From contig JAQFVV010006719.1 in assembly GCA_028023455.1 (NCBI GenBank), forward strand, positions 310,001 through 374,000: DNA of 64,000 nt, given 5' to 3'. The number at the start of each line of letters is the position of its first letter. Position 1 is the first letter of the stretch. The notes beneath the pieces were generated by a model that saw nothing but the letters and a program-made list of their open reading frames with translations, searched no databases and was not told the origin of the DNA. This document shows, piece after piece, positions 23,858 through 36,783 of the stretch. The position numbers were made by a program, and so were the translations under genes. This DNA is from Epiperipatus broadwayi (Eukaryota > Onychophora > Udeonychophora > Euonychophora > Peripatidae).

Positions 23858-24640
23858 ATTGACATAATAAAATTGTACAGATGAATAATAAATACACTTT
23901 GTTAATGTTGGCTCATCCATTGCTGGCATTGGTCTGGCAGATGCATGCCAGAGCCATTCTCTGCGCTAGCAAGTTGATGTATAAGTAAATACATTCCATT
24001 TTGTTGGTATTGACCACCCCTTTTGAGGTTGGCCCAATAATGCTAACTTATCACCTGGGATACATGTAGTGTGAAATCAATGCCTCTCTAGTAGAATCCG
24101 GCATGTTGCATCATAGACTACTTCATTTATGATACACTACAATGTGGATATATCAGGTCCAATATTCATGTAGAGTCTGTGGGCCATACTAGTAGGCTCC
24201 ATGTATTAATAAATAAAAATCTAGACGATAATATCTTGTCCTTGTTCTGAAGAGCTACTTTATTTAGCGGTTTTTAAAATTCATCTAATTCTTAAAAATT
24301 ATCTACAAAAGTTAAATGCTTTGATGTTTACAATGAAAGTATAGATAGCTATAGCTATCAGTCAGTTAATTGCATGCATTGATTCTAAGAATATTATTAC
24401 TATACATAATTTGAATATCAAGAAAATGGGCTTACTAAAATATTTATTAAATGTATCAAAGCAAATCCTAGTTGATAATAAAAAATTACCATATTTACCA
24501 GCATATAGAACACAACATCACACCTTTTTTATAAACATTTTAAAAAAAAATAATTTTCTACATTTTTCCATGAATTTCCATAAGGATTTACAGTATTAAT
24601 TTTATAATTATGTTTAGAAAAAATGTAACTAGGAAACACT
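23858..24640. other. Unassigned DNA
   Basis: Moderately AT-rich, no element recognised. Short open frames have no known domain. Confidence 0.4.
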
Positions 24641-24649
24641 ATAGTTGTG

Positions 24650-25165
24650 TAGCTTTTAATCTTCATCCTCAAAACCAAGAAATTCATCTCCAGAGCTATA
24701 TAAAGAATCATTTGAAGCCTCTTCTTCAGAAACTGAGTCTTTGTATAACAAATAATCCTCTGTGCCATCAAGTGGGTCACTAATTCCACATTTATTAAAT
24801 GACATTACAACTGTCTCATATTTCACAGCATTGACCCATTCACAAATCTGTGAAATGCTAAGTCAATTTTTCATCCTAATAGTGTCATTTCAAAACTGTA
24901 GACTGCATCCAACTATCCCATTTCTCTTTCATGAATCCTTTAAATGGTTTATTAATGCAGACATCTAAAAGTTGAAGCTGTCTCTTTAGGTCACTTGGAA
25001 TTATAGCTAATTGAGTTTTCAAATGATTGATTTGTTTCACAACTTCTGTTGTGATTCTGAAACTGATACCATACTAGCAAGGCAGATTTCTTTAACAATC
25101 CACCATTAGTCCACACATTGTCTATCCACAACTTCATCCATTCAACCCGAGATTGAATGTGCACA
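24650..25165 (-). pseudogene. pogo/Tigger-type transposase, decayed C-terminal half
   Basis: Minus strand, in several frames. In order: KSALLVWYQFQNH (25095-25055, matching the LLVWD catalytic region of DDE_1 transposases), LQLLDVCINKPFKGFMKEKW (third acidic residue region), ICEWVNAVKYE, then CGISDPLDGTEDYLLYKDS and an acidic tail ending EDED and a stop near 24657. Known family: CENP-B/jerky-like pogo transposases, nuclear cut-and-paste enzymes. Seen here: the aspartate expected after LLVW is a tyrosine, and frame breaks and in-frame stops occur around 24890-24905 and 25010. The N-terminal half and TIRs were not found. Confidence 0.75.
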
Positions 25166-25317
25166 AATACAACTTTGTATATATTGTAATGAAAGCAAGA
25201 GATGCTATAAAACTCATATAAATCTGTGTTACATATTTCATAATTTAAAAGTATATGATTAAATTTATTAAGAAAGGAATAGTTAAAGAAATAGTTAAAT
25301 AGATTTTAAAACATAAT

Positions 25318-26870
25318 AAAATAAAAAGATTGTGTTACACATTCTTTTAAAAGAGAAAAGAGCTTTTTATTGAGAACGGAGTGGGAAAAGAATTAGAAAT
25401 AAAATATTAAAAATTCAACTCTCCTTTTTATAAATAAAAAAAATAAATTAGAAGAATAAATATTTAAAAATAATTATTAGTGAAAAATCTAAAACTAAAA
25501 GATTAATTAATTAATTAGTATAAGAAAAATTTTTGAATGCCAGTAAACATTACTGGCTGATAATAAAATTAAAACCAATAATGATAATAATTAAAAACTA
25601 TGTAAGCTAATAAATGTGAAGAGATAGTGGATTAATCTAGAAAAAAGATTAGATAAAGGAAAATGTAAAAATCAATTAGATTAAAGAAAAATGTAAATTT
25701 AATTAAAAAAAATAGATTTAAAACTATGATAAGGACAAGAACAATGGGAGAGAAAAAATATAAAAGATTGCAACCATCTATTGTTATTATCCACTCTTGA
25801 GTCTGTAAATCACTCTGGTCTTCATTTTGTGATCAAGTTATTTCAGTCTTCATGGTGTTATTGATGCATCACATTATTCATTGCTCCAGAAATTCAGAAA
25901 TCTAAGGACAAAATAAAATCAGTCATTACTGCTATGGAAAATATTATTGCAGAAGCCACAGAACTAGCAACATGCATTGCTAGACCACTTTAGAAGTGTT
26001 TGATTGGGCTTCAGGCCCCAAAGTCCTCTGCAAAATCAACTATCCTCACCTGAGCCCTCACTGGAAACTGATTCCAAAATAGTGAAACAGATGCTGCCAC
26101 TACTCTCTCCCATTGTCAATCCAAAGAATGGAAGACAAGCCCTGGAACCATCGATGGAGACCAAAAAGCCAAACAGTTGGAAATTTACAATCATGAAAAC
26201 CTACCTAAATATATTTTGATCACTGTCTATAGACACTTTATATTTTCTAAATGAAATGAACGTTAATGAAGGACTATTATAAAATTTAGCCTGAGCAATC
26301 ACATATATTTTTATATGTAAATTTCCATACTATTGTATTATATTAAATATGTGTGAATAAATAAATACTAATGTTTGCTTAAGTATTATTTGGTCTATTC
26401 TCTCTCTCTCTTGTCACTGCATCACCATTAATTTAAAGTTATAAATAATTGTATATATTAAGTTAAATGTGATGGATTCCTTGATTAAGAGTAGGAACTA
26501 GCTTAGAGTATTTCAAGTGCTGGATTTTATCCTGTTATCCAAGCATGTCAGCTATATAATATATGGTCAGCTGATGCCTGAGTTTGATCCTCAAAACAAA
26601 TAAAATGCTTTGAATGGCAGGATTTTTGTTCCAGCAGTTGAGGTGGGCCATAGTCAGGAAATGTGGCCATGTTATGCTTTCTATATACTGATTTGGCTGT
26701 GGGTATTGTTGATGGTCATGTTATCAATGATATTCTCCTGTCTGCTTGAAGTGCCAGTTCATTCCCATGTTTTAAACATACAATTGAAAAATTGTGAACA
26801 TAAATGATAATGAAAGAATGGTCTTATAATAAATAATAAAATGATAAACATAAAAGATATTATTAAATAA
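25318..26870 (+). repeat. 1.5-kb direct repeat R, copy 1
   Basis: Aligns over its whole length with 33155-34680, with many substitutions and small gaps. Landmarks shared by both: GAACAATGGGAGAG or AACAATGGGAGAG, GCAACATGCATTGCTAGA, TGGAGACCAAAA.GCCAA, TTGGTCTAT..TCTCTCTC, and CTCAAAACAAATAAA(A/G)TGCTTTG. No long open frame survives in both copies. It may be a large solo LTR or a non-autonomous element; the class is unknown. Confidence 0.7.
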
Positions 26871-27151
26871 ATAATATTCCAATAATAAAAAAATACTGCT
26901 GTATCAAGAATAAACAGATGCCTGTTAAAATGAATAAATATAAGTGATGCCAAAGTGCAGTCAATGCTGTCCAAAAAGTTATTTTTAAAAATAGTTTTAA
27001 AAATATTTTCTAATAAATAATGTTAATATTGAAAATATAAAATAATAATTATCTAGAGAGTAATGAAACTATTAAAGTTTAGATATTAAAACTTTAATTA
27101 AAAACAAAATATTAAAATTTATATATTAAAATTTTAGTTAAAAGTAAAATA

Positions 27152-27660
27152 ATATATAGGGTATTTGAGCACAGACTTTCACATGACCCACCATTCTCCA
27201 TTCTATCTCATAACACTGATACAGTTGAACACATATATGTCGAAAAGATAAATAATCACCAATATACATATTTCATGCTAAACCAGAAATCTTCAGTTGG
27301 TCCAGATTATCTCTATACATATATGCAATAAAGCTCAGATATATATTAAGATAGCCAATCTTCATACTTTAATGGATATGTTCAATCCACTCCACACTCC
27401 AACTCTTCAACCATCCACCCAATTGAAAATCTGATGATGGAACACTCAAAGGCCACTCTGAGGATGAGATTCTCATCACACCCATGTTGACCTAAAGTCA
27501 ATCTGACCTTTCCTGTACAGGACATAATCCATTTAATACATATACAAAAGATTATTCTGACTTGCACTGAGTGGCAATGTGTAGAGCTTTGCCTGTTTTA
27601 ATAACAGTTAAGAGCAAGCATAAGAAATAGTGATCATGTTATGATATTAACTTCTTTTGA
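27152..27660. mobile_element. Chimeric family A (minus) plus family B 3' end (plus)
   Basis: 27152-27510 is family A on the minus strand, with a tRNA-like end at 27165-27200, a hammerhead at 27250-27310 and the 5' region to about 27510. From about 27565 to 27660 the family B end follows on the plus strand (CACTGAGTGGCA, GCTTTGCCTGTTTTAATAAC, then ATAAGAAATAGTGATCATG). The two families thus meet head-to-head in one unit. No target duplication was found. Confidence 0.65.
27250..27310 (-). ncRNA. Hammerhead-derived sequence, family A variant (probably inactive)
   Basis: Minus strand: CTGAAGA (27296-27290; position 7 may vary in hammerheads) and GAAA (27274-27271), but stem II reads TTTCT against AGCAT, leaving only a few scattered pairs. 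Stem III TAT/GTA and stem I TTGGT/ACCAA are kept. The same stem II change is found in the copy at 45975, so it marks a subfamily. Confidence 0.6.
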
Positions 27661-29917
27661 ATTGTGACCACTACATAATCCATAAAATGACAATACATGC
27701 ATTGTATAAAATTCAATAACAGGAACTAAGCCAAGTTGGCAGTTCATACTAACACTTACACTAAACACTCCAAAAAGAACAATTTTAACTTTTAATGGTA
27801 TTAATGCAAGGAAACAATCTCATAAAAGATAAAAGCTTTTTTTCTTCAAATTATCTGTATATCCAGTAATGAATACGATTGCCATAAGTACCACTGCATA
27901 ACAACAATTTTTACAATTATTATCCTTTCATGGCTATAATGTAGAATTCCAACAATCCAAAGATACAATTTGGGCTTCATAGCATGTCTACTATCATACA
28001 GATTCCTTTCATTTAGTAATTTCAATATCCAAAAAAAAAAAAACTTGTAATAATCTACCTATTCAATTAGTTTCTTCATCGAAAAAATGGGTTTTACTGA
28101 AAGCAACTTTAACAGTGTTAAACTGTGGCAGATCCTTACCTACAAATGCAATCTTAGATTTAGTTCTTGAAGAGTTCATATTAAGAAAATAATAATAATA
28201 AAGCACTTAATTCTTCAGTTTATAGGACAAAACAAGAGCACTTCTTGACATCTATAGACTGCAATCGGACTTTTGCCTTTATCATGGAGGCTTGATTCAA
28301 AACTGAAAGTAGTGCAGTTATGTTTCCATTTAATGAATAGAAAATATTAAAATAAATAACTTCTGAAATGGACACAGATCTACTAACTTTTCAAGCATTG
28401 ACTTAGGCTGACTTAAAGCGATTACTTTCAGCTTTAAATACCAAGCCAGATTGATAATGGCAAAAGTCGAAAAATGGTCTGAAAAATGCATCTAATAATC
28501 ATATATTATTCAATATTATAATACTTAGAACTGGAATGGAAAACAGCTCATTTTATTATGCAATTTGCGCCTATTACAAGTACATATCGTGTATTCTGAA
28601 AAAATAAATAAAACACTTGTCTTTATTGTTACCATTTCCTATTGCTCTACCACCATTATCATTACTAGACTTGGTGCCCAAGAAAGATTTCTTAAAGGCA
28701 AGCCATTTCAATTTCAGATTATCTTTTAAAGATTCTATGACTCTTAAATTTTAGGGATGACAAAGTGTCCCAAATTAATTTTTTAAACAATTCGAAAATG
28801 ATTGTGTATAGATCACAAGTAAGAACTTAATAGTTTGCTAATTCAATGTTTACCATTGTTTTCATAAATGATAATGACGTTTGCTTCATACAAAAACAAA
28901 ACAGAAAAGACTGGTGTCATAATGAGGTGAAAATATGAGCGCACAGATATATAGATCCATTGTCACAGAGCAAAAATATCTGTCATGAGAGTTCTATAAT
29001 GATCAGGTTCTGCATCAATCTAAGGATTAAAAACAATAAGACAAAAAGAAATGAAAGAAAATACAATAACAGATAGAAAAGACTGTGACAAAAGCATCTT
29101 GAGATAAAATACTCTTGGCCATACATTGCTTATTGATCAAATCTGATGTCGAATGATATTCCACTATTCACTACTTGTGGATTCTGTCAATAATCATTTA
29201 ATACTACTCAAAAAAATAATTTATATAGAGACACATCTAAAGATTGAATCAATAAAAATAAAAAAATCAATTTGGAAAAAGAAAAAGAAATAATTAAATT
29301 AATTAGCATAAAAATAATCAACTTCTTTTTTGATCTAGACTAATTTAAAACTGACTTTAAATAATAGCTTTCAGATAATAATAATTAAGATTCAATAGTT
29401 GAAATTATTTCCTCACTAAATTATTCAAAAGTTTTCTCTTGTATTAAATTACAATAGACTACATGAATATTTAATTGGAAATAAATTACCCTGATTAACT
29501 CAATTTCTCAATGAATAAGGTCAAAAAATTAATATAATTGATACTAACATATTTTAATAAGTAAATAAATAAAATTATACAATATAGACAAAAAAAAAAA
29601 CCCACTGAATCAAAAACAAAACTAAATGCTTTCTGCTAAACATAATTATAATCTAACTTGCATTTATCTTTCAAAAAACAAACAATTTAAAATCTTAACT
29701 TCTAATAAAATTTTCAATAATATATATAAATTATTAATAAGCGTGCACACATATACATAACATTCTTGATAATTATAACGTATGGTTTAATGGATCGGTA
29801 GAGTAACTCTGGGGTGTAAGATCCTTGGAGAGATTTCAGTATAGCTCAAACTTCTTATAATTCTTGAACAATAAAGCCATTAGATAATTATGTTTTTCCT
29901 TGATAATTATTTCCAAA
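27661..29917. other. AT-rich DNA without gene
   Basis: Nothing recognised apart from A/T runs. Several short frames are broken by stops. Confidence 0.5.
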
Positions 29918-29930
29918 ATACAAGTCCCTT

Positions 29931-30036
29931 TAGTCAAGCATTGGTGGTCGAGAGGTCAGCGACAGCTGCTTTACAAGCAGTTGTCCCGGGTTAGCGGGTT
30001 CGTTTCCCGGCTGATGCTATGACACATGAAAAAAAA
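29931..30036 (+). mobile_element. tRNA-derived SINE, copy 2, with target duplication
   Basis: Head TTGGTGGTCGAGAGGTCAGC, B-box-like GCGGGTTCGTTTCCC, tail ATGCTATGACACATG plus A run. Flanked by ATACAAGTCCCTT (29918-29930 and 30037-30049), a perfect 13-bp target duplication. It belongs to a shorter subtype (with TTGTCCCGGGTT in place of GTTGGTTGCAGACGG) shared with copy 4 at 53968. Confidence 0.92.
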
Positions 30037-30049
30037 ATACAAGTCCCTT

Positions 30050-31015
30050 CAAAAAACTTCAAGATAATCATAAATACCAATGATCTCATTCTTCTTTTTC
30101 TCTTCACTAGCTATGTATGAGTATATTATATCTGACTTTTAAAACCACTTTCCTACGAAAGCATATATAAATTCTTTGATTGAATTTGATTTTACTGATG
30201 CACTCTGTCCAAATCAGCTTATACAGAAAGAAGCAATTTAGAATGTCTAAAAAAAAAAGGTACAAGCATTGTCAAAAGGCTTGCATATAAAACGCATTTA
30301 TTTAAATATGCTTAATACTATCAAAAATGGACAGAACTCGTGTTTATATCCTCTGCACTACAAAGGAATATTTAAATTAAATGGAGTAAAGCAAGCAAGC
30401 ATGATACTAAGACTTAGAGAAAATGTCTTTTCTTTAAATCCGAAAATAGCAGACTTAAATATCATTGGCTGTCTTAGAAAAATTATACAGTTCAAAAACG
30501 AGCCTTCTTTGTTTTCAAAAGTCATAACTTTGAAATATTTCAAATAAAAAAAGGGTCAGAAATATTTTGGGGGACTTTTCTTAAAAAAGTTAATTTTCTC
30601 ACATTATTTATAAAGAATTCACAACAAATACTTTAATGAAGGAGACAATTGGAGCATAACCAAATAAGATTTTTTAAAAAATCAATTTGTATTACTGTAA
30701 GTATTACTATATCTCTATTCTCAATTTTTATCTAAAGCAGTGAGGACAATTCTAGAGAGTTATTAACAATACATTTTTTTGAAATTTTTTTTTGAGTTAT
30801 TAACAGTGAATTTGAAAGATCGCTAATTGCTCTTACATCTTATTATTCATAAATTAAGCTAAGAATGGTTTTAATATTTCTCTCTTTCCATACCATCTGT
30901 TAGCCAATGTCTTTTCTGTTTAGATAATCTTTATTTCTTACCTCTTCATTGTTACTTGGAGAAAGTTAAGTGGATTGAAACTCCATTGTACTTCCAACTG
31001 TCCTTTTGTTAATTG
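30050..31015. other. AT-rich DNA without supported gene
   Basis: An open frame of 92 codons (30269-30547, plus) overlaps one on the other strand and has no recognisable domain, so I do not call it. Confidence 0.45.
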
Positions 31016-31131
31016 TCAAGCATTGTTAACCAAGAGGTCAGCGCAGCAGCCTTGCAAGCAAGCAGTTGGTTGCAGACAGTTATTGTGGGTTTGCCTCCTG
31101 ACCGATGCTATGACATATGGAAAAAAAAAAA
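31016..31131 (+). mobile_element. tRNA-derived SINE, copy 3
   Basis: Long subtype with GTTAACCAAGAGGTCAGCGC, GTTGGTTGCAGACAG, a partly decayed B-box-like GTGGGTTTGCCTCC, tail ATGCTATGACATATGG and an A run. A clear target duplication was not found. Confidence 0.85.
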
Positions 31132-31189
31132 GCTTCTTCTACTTGAATAGGAGTTATTTTTTTGTCTAATAACAATTATATATCATAGG

Positions 31190-31252
31190 GAGAGGAGCAT
31201 CGGGAAATTAGAGACTTAGATGGGGCATGGCCAAAAAAAGGTTGGGAACCAG
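31190..31252 (+). mobile_element. hAT-like element, right-end fragment
   Basis: Ends in AAAAAAAGGTTGGGAACCAG TG, whose complement CACTGGTTCCCAACCTTTTT matches the terminal inverted repeat style of hAT (Charlie-like) transposons and their MITEs. The partner end and the 8-bp target duplication were not found. Confidence 0.45.
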
Positions 31253-31879
31253 TGATTTAAAACAATATTATTATTGAGACAACTTTATTTTAGCAAATAT
31301 TATTTTACAATAAATAATCTCTTGAAGTTCTTTTAACTCTAGTCATCTATTATAAATTTTTTAAAAAGTATTATATTAATGGTAATTCAACTATTAATAA
31401 TTCCCTTCTTTTGTGAATTAATATAATATGCAACTATTAATACATATCATATTCGTGGCTTATAGTATTCTAAGCTTTGAATATGATATGCATGTTATAA
31501 CAAGAGCATGCTAGGCAGTAATAAAACTAAACATTTAAAAACTATCTTTTCTGATGACATTTTCATTACCAATCATATATTATATTAATTGCACAACATT
31601 TTCTACAACATAAAACTGTTACTACTATGAACAAACAAAACAATACAATCTTTGCTAAAGAAATTGGCTCATAATGATTTAATCATCACAATTTAATTCA
31701 AGTAGATCTTTCTTTTACTGAGAAAAATACAAGACTATAAATTTAAACAGTAATTATAACAATAATAACACTAAAACTATAACTTTAAAACATAGATCCT
31801 CGATAAACTAAGAATTTCCACTACACATAGTTCCCCAAACTGAAATCATTGATTTACTGTATGTTTGATAAAGCTCTTT
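31253..31879. other. AT-rich DNA, nothing recognised
   Basis: No open frame or repeat relationship supported. Confidence 0.4.
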
Positions 31880-32718
31880 TTTGTAAAAATATTTATATTT
31901 TCATTAGTATAAGTTTCTGCACTCCAGAAAAAGTAGAAAATATTAGAGAAATATATTTAGATCATGAACTGATAAGAAGTAAATTTAATTAAATAATTTA
32001 TGTTAATTGCGATTGATAAATTCCAAGAAATATTTGCTGATTATAAATATTTCTTGATAAAAGACTAATTAATTAATGGAATAGACTATAAATTACCTTA
32101 TATGAAAATGAATTCATAAGACACCAATTAATTAGTTATAGACCTAAAAACATTACCATGTATGGAAGAAAGTAATTAATTGTGTGAGTAATTAAAAACT
32201 ATAAATAGATTAAGCAACAAGGTGCATTGTTCATTGTCCGGTTCATTTTAAAAAGAAATGTAGGTTACAGTGGCTACAGTGAGTATGCAATGCTTTCAAT
32301 GAAAATGTGTTCATGGGCAGCAGCTGAAATAGGCCCAAAGAGTTTTGGGAAACCAAGCCGGACGAAACCATCTGGATAGCAACTAGATGTGAAGAATTGA
32401 TTTTTCAGAAGATTTCCAGTGAGTTTATGAAGTGGACTGTTGCCGAGAGATGGAAGTGATTGCAGCTAAAAAAAATTCATAGTGATGGTTGCAGTACTCT
32501 ATGATGAAGCCAGATGTGTTCGCATCCAGTGAAACTGGACTGGGATCAAAGTGTTTGGAAAACAAGGCCAATGGAAACCATCTTGAAAGCAGCCAGTCTT
32601 AAAGTGTGTTGAGGGAAGTGAACTAAATAGAACTCTATATACATTTGTGTTGCAGGTGTAGCAGACTGTTCTCTATTCTTATTATTCATTATATTCTTGT
32701 ATGCTCAATCATATTACA
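31880..32718 (-). repeat. LTR-like interspersed repeat C, copy 2
   Basis: On the minus strand it begins TGTAATATGATTGAGC (from 32718) and its last part (about 32100-31918) matches copy 1 at 10841-11010 (AAATATTTCTTGGAATT, CTTTTTCTGGAGTGCA). Within it, a segment near 32335-32375 is repeated imperfectly near 32555-32600. Boundaries are estimates and a 5-bp target duplication was not found. Confidence 0.4.
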
Positions 32719-33154
32719 CTCAAGTTCCAAGTAAAAATTAAAAACAATATGAAGATGGAACTTTAAAATTACATTCCCATTAATAATTGACATTCAGTTT
32801 TTGATGGGGAAGCAATTTTATTTATACAGACACAATAAATAAAAAAAATTCCATACATTGAGAGCACAATAAATTATACAGTGCTGTGTAACACAACTTA
32901 TGATTAATAATATTTATACAAGTGTCATTATTTGAATGTTTAGCTTTTCTAATGATTATTAAGAATCAGATGAAGAACAATGTTAATTCTTTGAATTGTA
33001 CATATAATATAAGTCTATTTTACTCTATGTATCCATATTGTAATGATCGTGAAATATATGTTGTAAAAACACAAAAAATGAATAAACAAATTATTAAAAT
33101 AAAAAGAAACAAAATAGTTTTTAAAAAAAATAGATTTTGTAAAAATGAAATCAA
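32719..33154. other. AT-rich DNA, nothing recognised
   Basis: The 104-codon frame starting at 32922 is lysine- and isoleucine-rich low-complexity sequence without a domain. Confidence 0.4.
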
Positions 33155-34680
33155 TAAAATAAAAGATTGCATCATTTCTTTTAGAATAAAACTGTTTATT
33201 AAAAATAGGGTGGGCGAAAAGAATTATGACAGATAAGGATTTAAAACCAGCTCTCTTCTTTCAATAAATTAAATTTTAAAAAAAAGTAAATGTTAAAAAA
33301 GTAAATAAATATGAAATGTTTTAAAATAAAATTGACAATAGTACTAATTAGTAAAACACAAATGTAAACTATCTCATCAGCCTGAATGTGATAAGATAAT
33401 AGATGAATCTAAAAAAAAGATTAGATAAAAATGTAAAATTAATTAAAAGAAATTAAAATTATGATAAAAAATAAACAATGGGAGAGTTAGGTATAAAAAA
33501 AACTGTTTGTCCATTGTTTCCAATTTCAGTTGGAGTTTCAGTTTGAGTTCCAGTTGAAGTTTCAGTTCAAGTTTCCAAATTGTTTTTCAGAAGTTTTCAA
33601 AGTCAGTTTCATTGAGTCATTCATCATTACTGAGAGCGTAGTTAACATGATCCTCAATGAGCCAGTCCTTACTGCTGCAGAAAATATAAATGTATAAGCT
33701 GCAGAAATAGCAACATGCATTGCTAGATAACTTTTGGAGTGTTTGGCTGGGCTTCATGCCCCAGGTCATCAACTTCATCAACTTCTGTCACCTAGAATCA
33801 ATGCCTCATTCATAATATAGATGCTGTCACATACTCTCTCCTATTGTCCATCAGAAGTACAGAAGGAAACCCATGGAGCCATCGCTGGAGACCAAAAGGC
33901 CAACCAGTTGGAAATCAAAACCAACGGAAAGTCAAAACAAAAATGGAATACTGTGTTATCTTAACATAATGAAAAAACCTAGGTAAATATACTTCTTGTT
34001 TGTAAATTTACTAGACATATTTTTCTTAAATTAAAATGAACTATAAATGAAGGACAATCAGCAGTATTGATTTTTTAACAATTAATGTGTACTTATTTAT
34101 TTTCTATGTTAAATTGTACTGTTATTTTATTTAAATATGTGTGTGGGTGAATAAAAAAAAGTTTGTTTAAATGCTGTTTGGTCTATATTCTCTCTCTTGC
34201 TTTTAACTGTGTCACCAATAATTTAAAGGTTATAATTATGATCATGTGTTAATTAGTACTGTACTGGGTTCCCTGATTAAGATGGTGAATTATCCTGGAT
34301 ATATTTTAAGTGCTGTGTTTGTGTGCCTGTCATCTGGACATGCTGGCTATATATAACATATATGGCCGGATGGTACCTGAGACTTGTTCTCAAAACAAAT
34401 AAAGTGCTTTGGATGGCAGGTGTTATCCCAGCAGTATGGAGGGATGATATGATCAGGAAAGATGGTCAAGGTTGTCCATTTAAGTAGCCTCGATCTGGCC
34501 ATGGGTATCATTGATGCTTAATCTATCAATTGTATTCTACCCATCTGCTTGAATGCATGATCTGGTGCCAGAGGTATTAAATAAGAAAGCCAATCATGTA
34601 AAGTAAATAACGATATCAGTAAAATAATAAAATGTTAATAAATAATAATAATAACAAAAATGATAAATATAAAAATATAT
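33155..34680 (+). repeat. 1.5-kb direct repeat R, copy 2
   Basis: Partner of 25318-26870, same orientation, about 7.8 kb apart. It differs by internal expansion of a GTTTCAGTT-type repeat near 33525-33580. The AATAAA-like site in CAAAACAAATAAAGTGC (about 34394) is kept in both copies, as is a CT-rich tract near 34185. Confidence 0.7.
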
Positions 34681-35560
34681 TTTTAGACTATGAATGATGG
34701 TAAATAAACCACAAAGATCTATGTTACATACTGGATCATGACAATATATTATTTTCCACCATTTTCACTTTACTTCATAATGGTATCTAAATTTAATCCA
34801 TTTTTTCCTATTCGTAACTTTGCCACATCGCTCCAGAAAATTTCCCTATCTTGGACGTGGACTCTCTCTAGGTCTTTTACAATCTCTTGAAATATGGTTC
34901 CAAAACTTCAACTGACTATCTATTGTCACTTCTTCTGGTGACATACCCATCCAACTTCAGCCTTTTAATTTTTTCAATGATATTAGTGGCAGTTTCTTTA
35001 ACCATATATTTCACTCCCCCCCCATTGTAATTACTTTCAACATGCATTTCTCAATGATTTGTTATGTAATCCCAAATCTCTGTATTCTTCTTTTATTAAA
35101 TATAAGATTTGCATATATAAGTCTATACTGGCAAAATATGCTTTTTAGAACACCTATTATATAAAAAAAACACTATCTGTACTAACATTTATAGTTTGTT
35201 AACTTCTATTTCATTACTATTAATCTTTATTTTCTTCTTTATTGAAAATCGATTAAGCATCAGTCGCTTTAACTTTTATCTTCAATCTTACTTTCTTACT
35301 TTCATCTGATAACTCGTGTAATATTCCGACATGTTATTTACAAAAACAACTGCATTATCTGCAAAATCATGACTTGAAGTAATCTCTATTTATTTTTATT
35401 CTTTTGCTTTCCCATTTTACAAAATATTTCCGGTAAAATTCATGTAAAAACCACTTTGGAAAGGTTAAATCTTCCTACTCTATATACTTGTTAAAGTTAA
35501 CCTTTTTAATGTTATCATGTAGTCTCATCACTGCTGTTTGCATTTTGATAAAACACTCTT

Positions 35561-36556
35561 CAGAATTAGATAATATTTCAAGACTATATGTTTATGTTCC
35601 ACAACATTTTTTTTTCTATTTTAAATGTAACTTTTTTTATAAATATAAAATAAATTTTTCTAATTACAATATATATACAAGCATTAATGTATATACAGGA
35701 GGAAAAATAATTTGCATGACATAAGATAGATAACTTATAAAAATATAATCATTATGATGTGTTTGGGGGCAGATGAAAATGTTTTCCTTTTCATATATAT
35801 GATTGTATAATTTATATGCTTTATATGATTCTAAAGTAATTTACAATTAATAAAAATATTGTTTTGCCAAATTTTGTTCATAGTACTTCTAGCTAAGTAT
35901 TTTAGAGCATAGAAATATGTATTATACCACTCTCTATCATTTTCTTTAAGAACATTCTTGTATTTTTATTATCAAAAATTACAGAGTAACAGGCAAGCCA
36001 TGTGATTTTGAGAATATAAATAATTACTATGGCATTATAAGGATGAAAATTTTTAATATTTTGTGAGAAATTGTTTAAGATTAATTATTTGCTTGTGAAA
36101 AACAAAGTGCATTGAGGATGAGAAATTGTATGGACAGATTTGAAAAATGTGTATCATATCTTCTGGATAATTATTACAAAAGATATATGTGGGATCCTGA
36201 TTTCATTTAAAACTGTTAATTTATAGGAATTGCGCTAAATAAGTTAAACAAAAAAATTCAACCATTTATTGAAGAATGCACATATTTTGGAACCCAATTA
36301 AAGTTTTGGCAAATGAGAGAATTGACCATAGATGTTTGTTAGGATACATTTTTTTCTTCAAATCTTTAAATGGAATACAAACCAAAGATTTGATATTATA
36401 ACAATCCAACAGATCCGCATGCTCAATAGTAAGTTCCAAAAGTTTAATCACTACCAAAATAGGAAAACAAATGCTTTATATAATCTTCAAATCTAAAACA
36501 TTACAAAGAAATCACATCATATATCACATAACCTAATTTAACAAGCTTGTATTACA
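35561..36556. other. Insert of unknown origin within RTE copy 3
   Basis: AT-rich sequence lying between the two RTE parts, next to the family B dimer. No domain, ends or repeat partner recognised. Confidence 0.4.
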
Positions 36557-36599
36557 AATGTTATATATAAAACTTGCAAATAAGCTCTTAAAAAGCTTT

Positions 36600-36665
36600 A
36601 CAGAATATCCCCAACCCCAGATTGGTTTCAGCTACTGGCTTCCTCGGTGAGTTGCTAGGATATTC
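36600..36665 (-). ncRNA. Hammerhead-derived sequence, left arm (core mutated)
   Basis: Minus strand reads CACCGAGGA where CACTGANGA is expected, then GC/GC stem II with loop CAGTA and TGAAA. The core U at position 4 is C, so cleavage is unlikely. Confidence 0.5.
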
Positions 36666-36783
36666 ATGCATTAGATTAAAAATACCAGGTCATATGAATG
36701 TCTGAAAATTTCAGATTTTCTACTTAACAGTTATCCATTAGATAAAGTGCTAGGATTGTCCTGGTATTTTTAATCTAATGCTT

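Noticed and set aside
29931-30036. Functional tRNA gene
   Set aside because: A-box and B-box-like motifs exist but there is no cloverleaf or anticodon arm, and copies recur with A tails and target duplications: it is a SINE.
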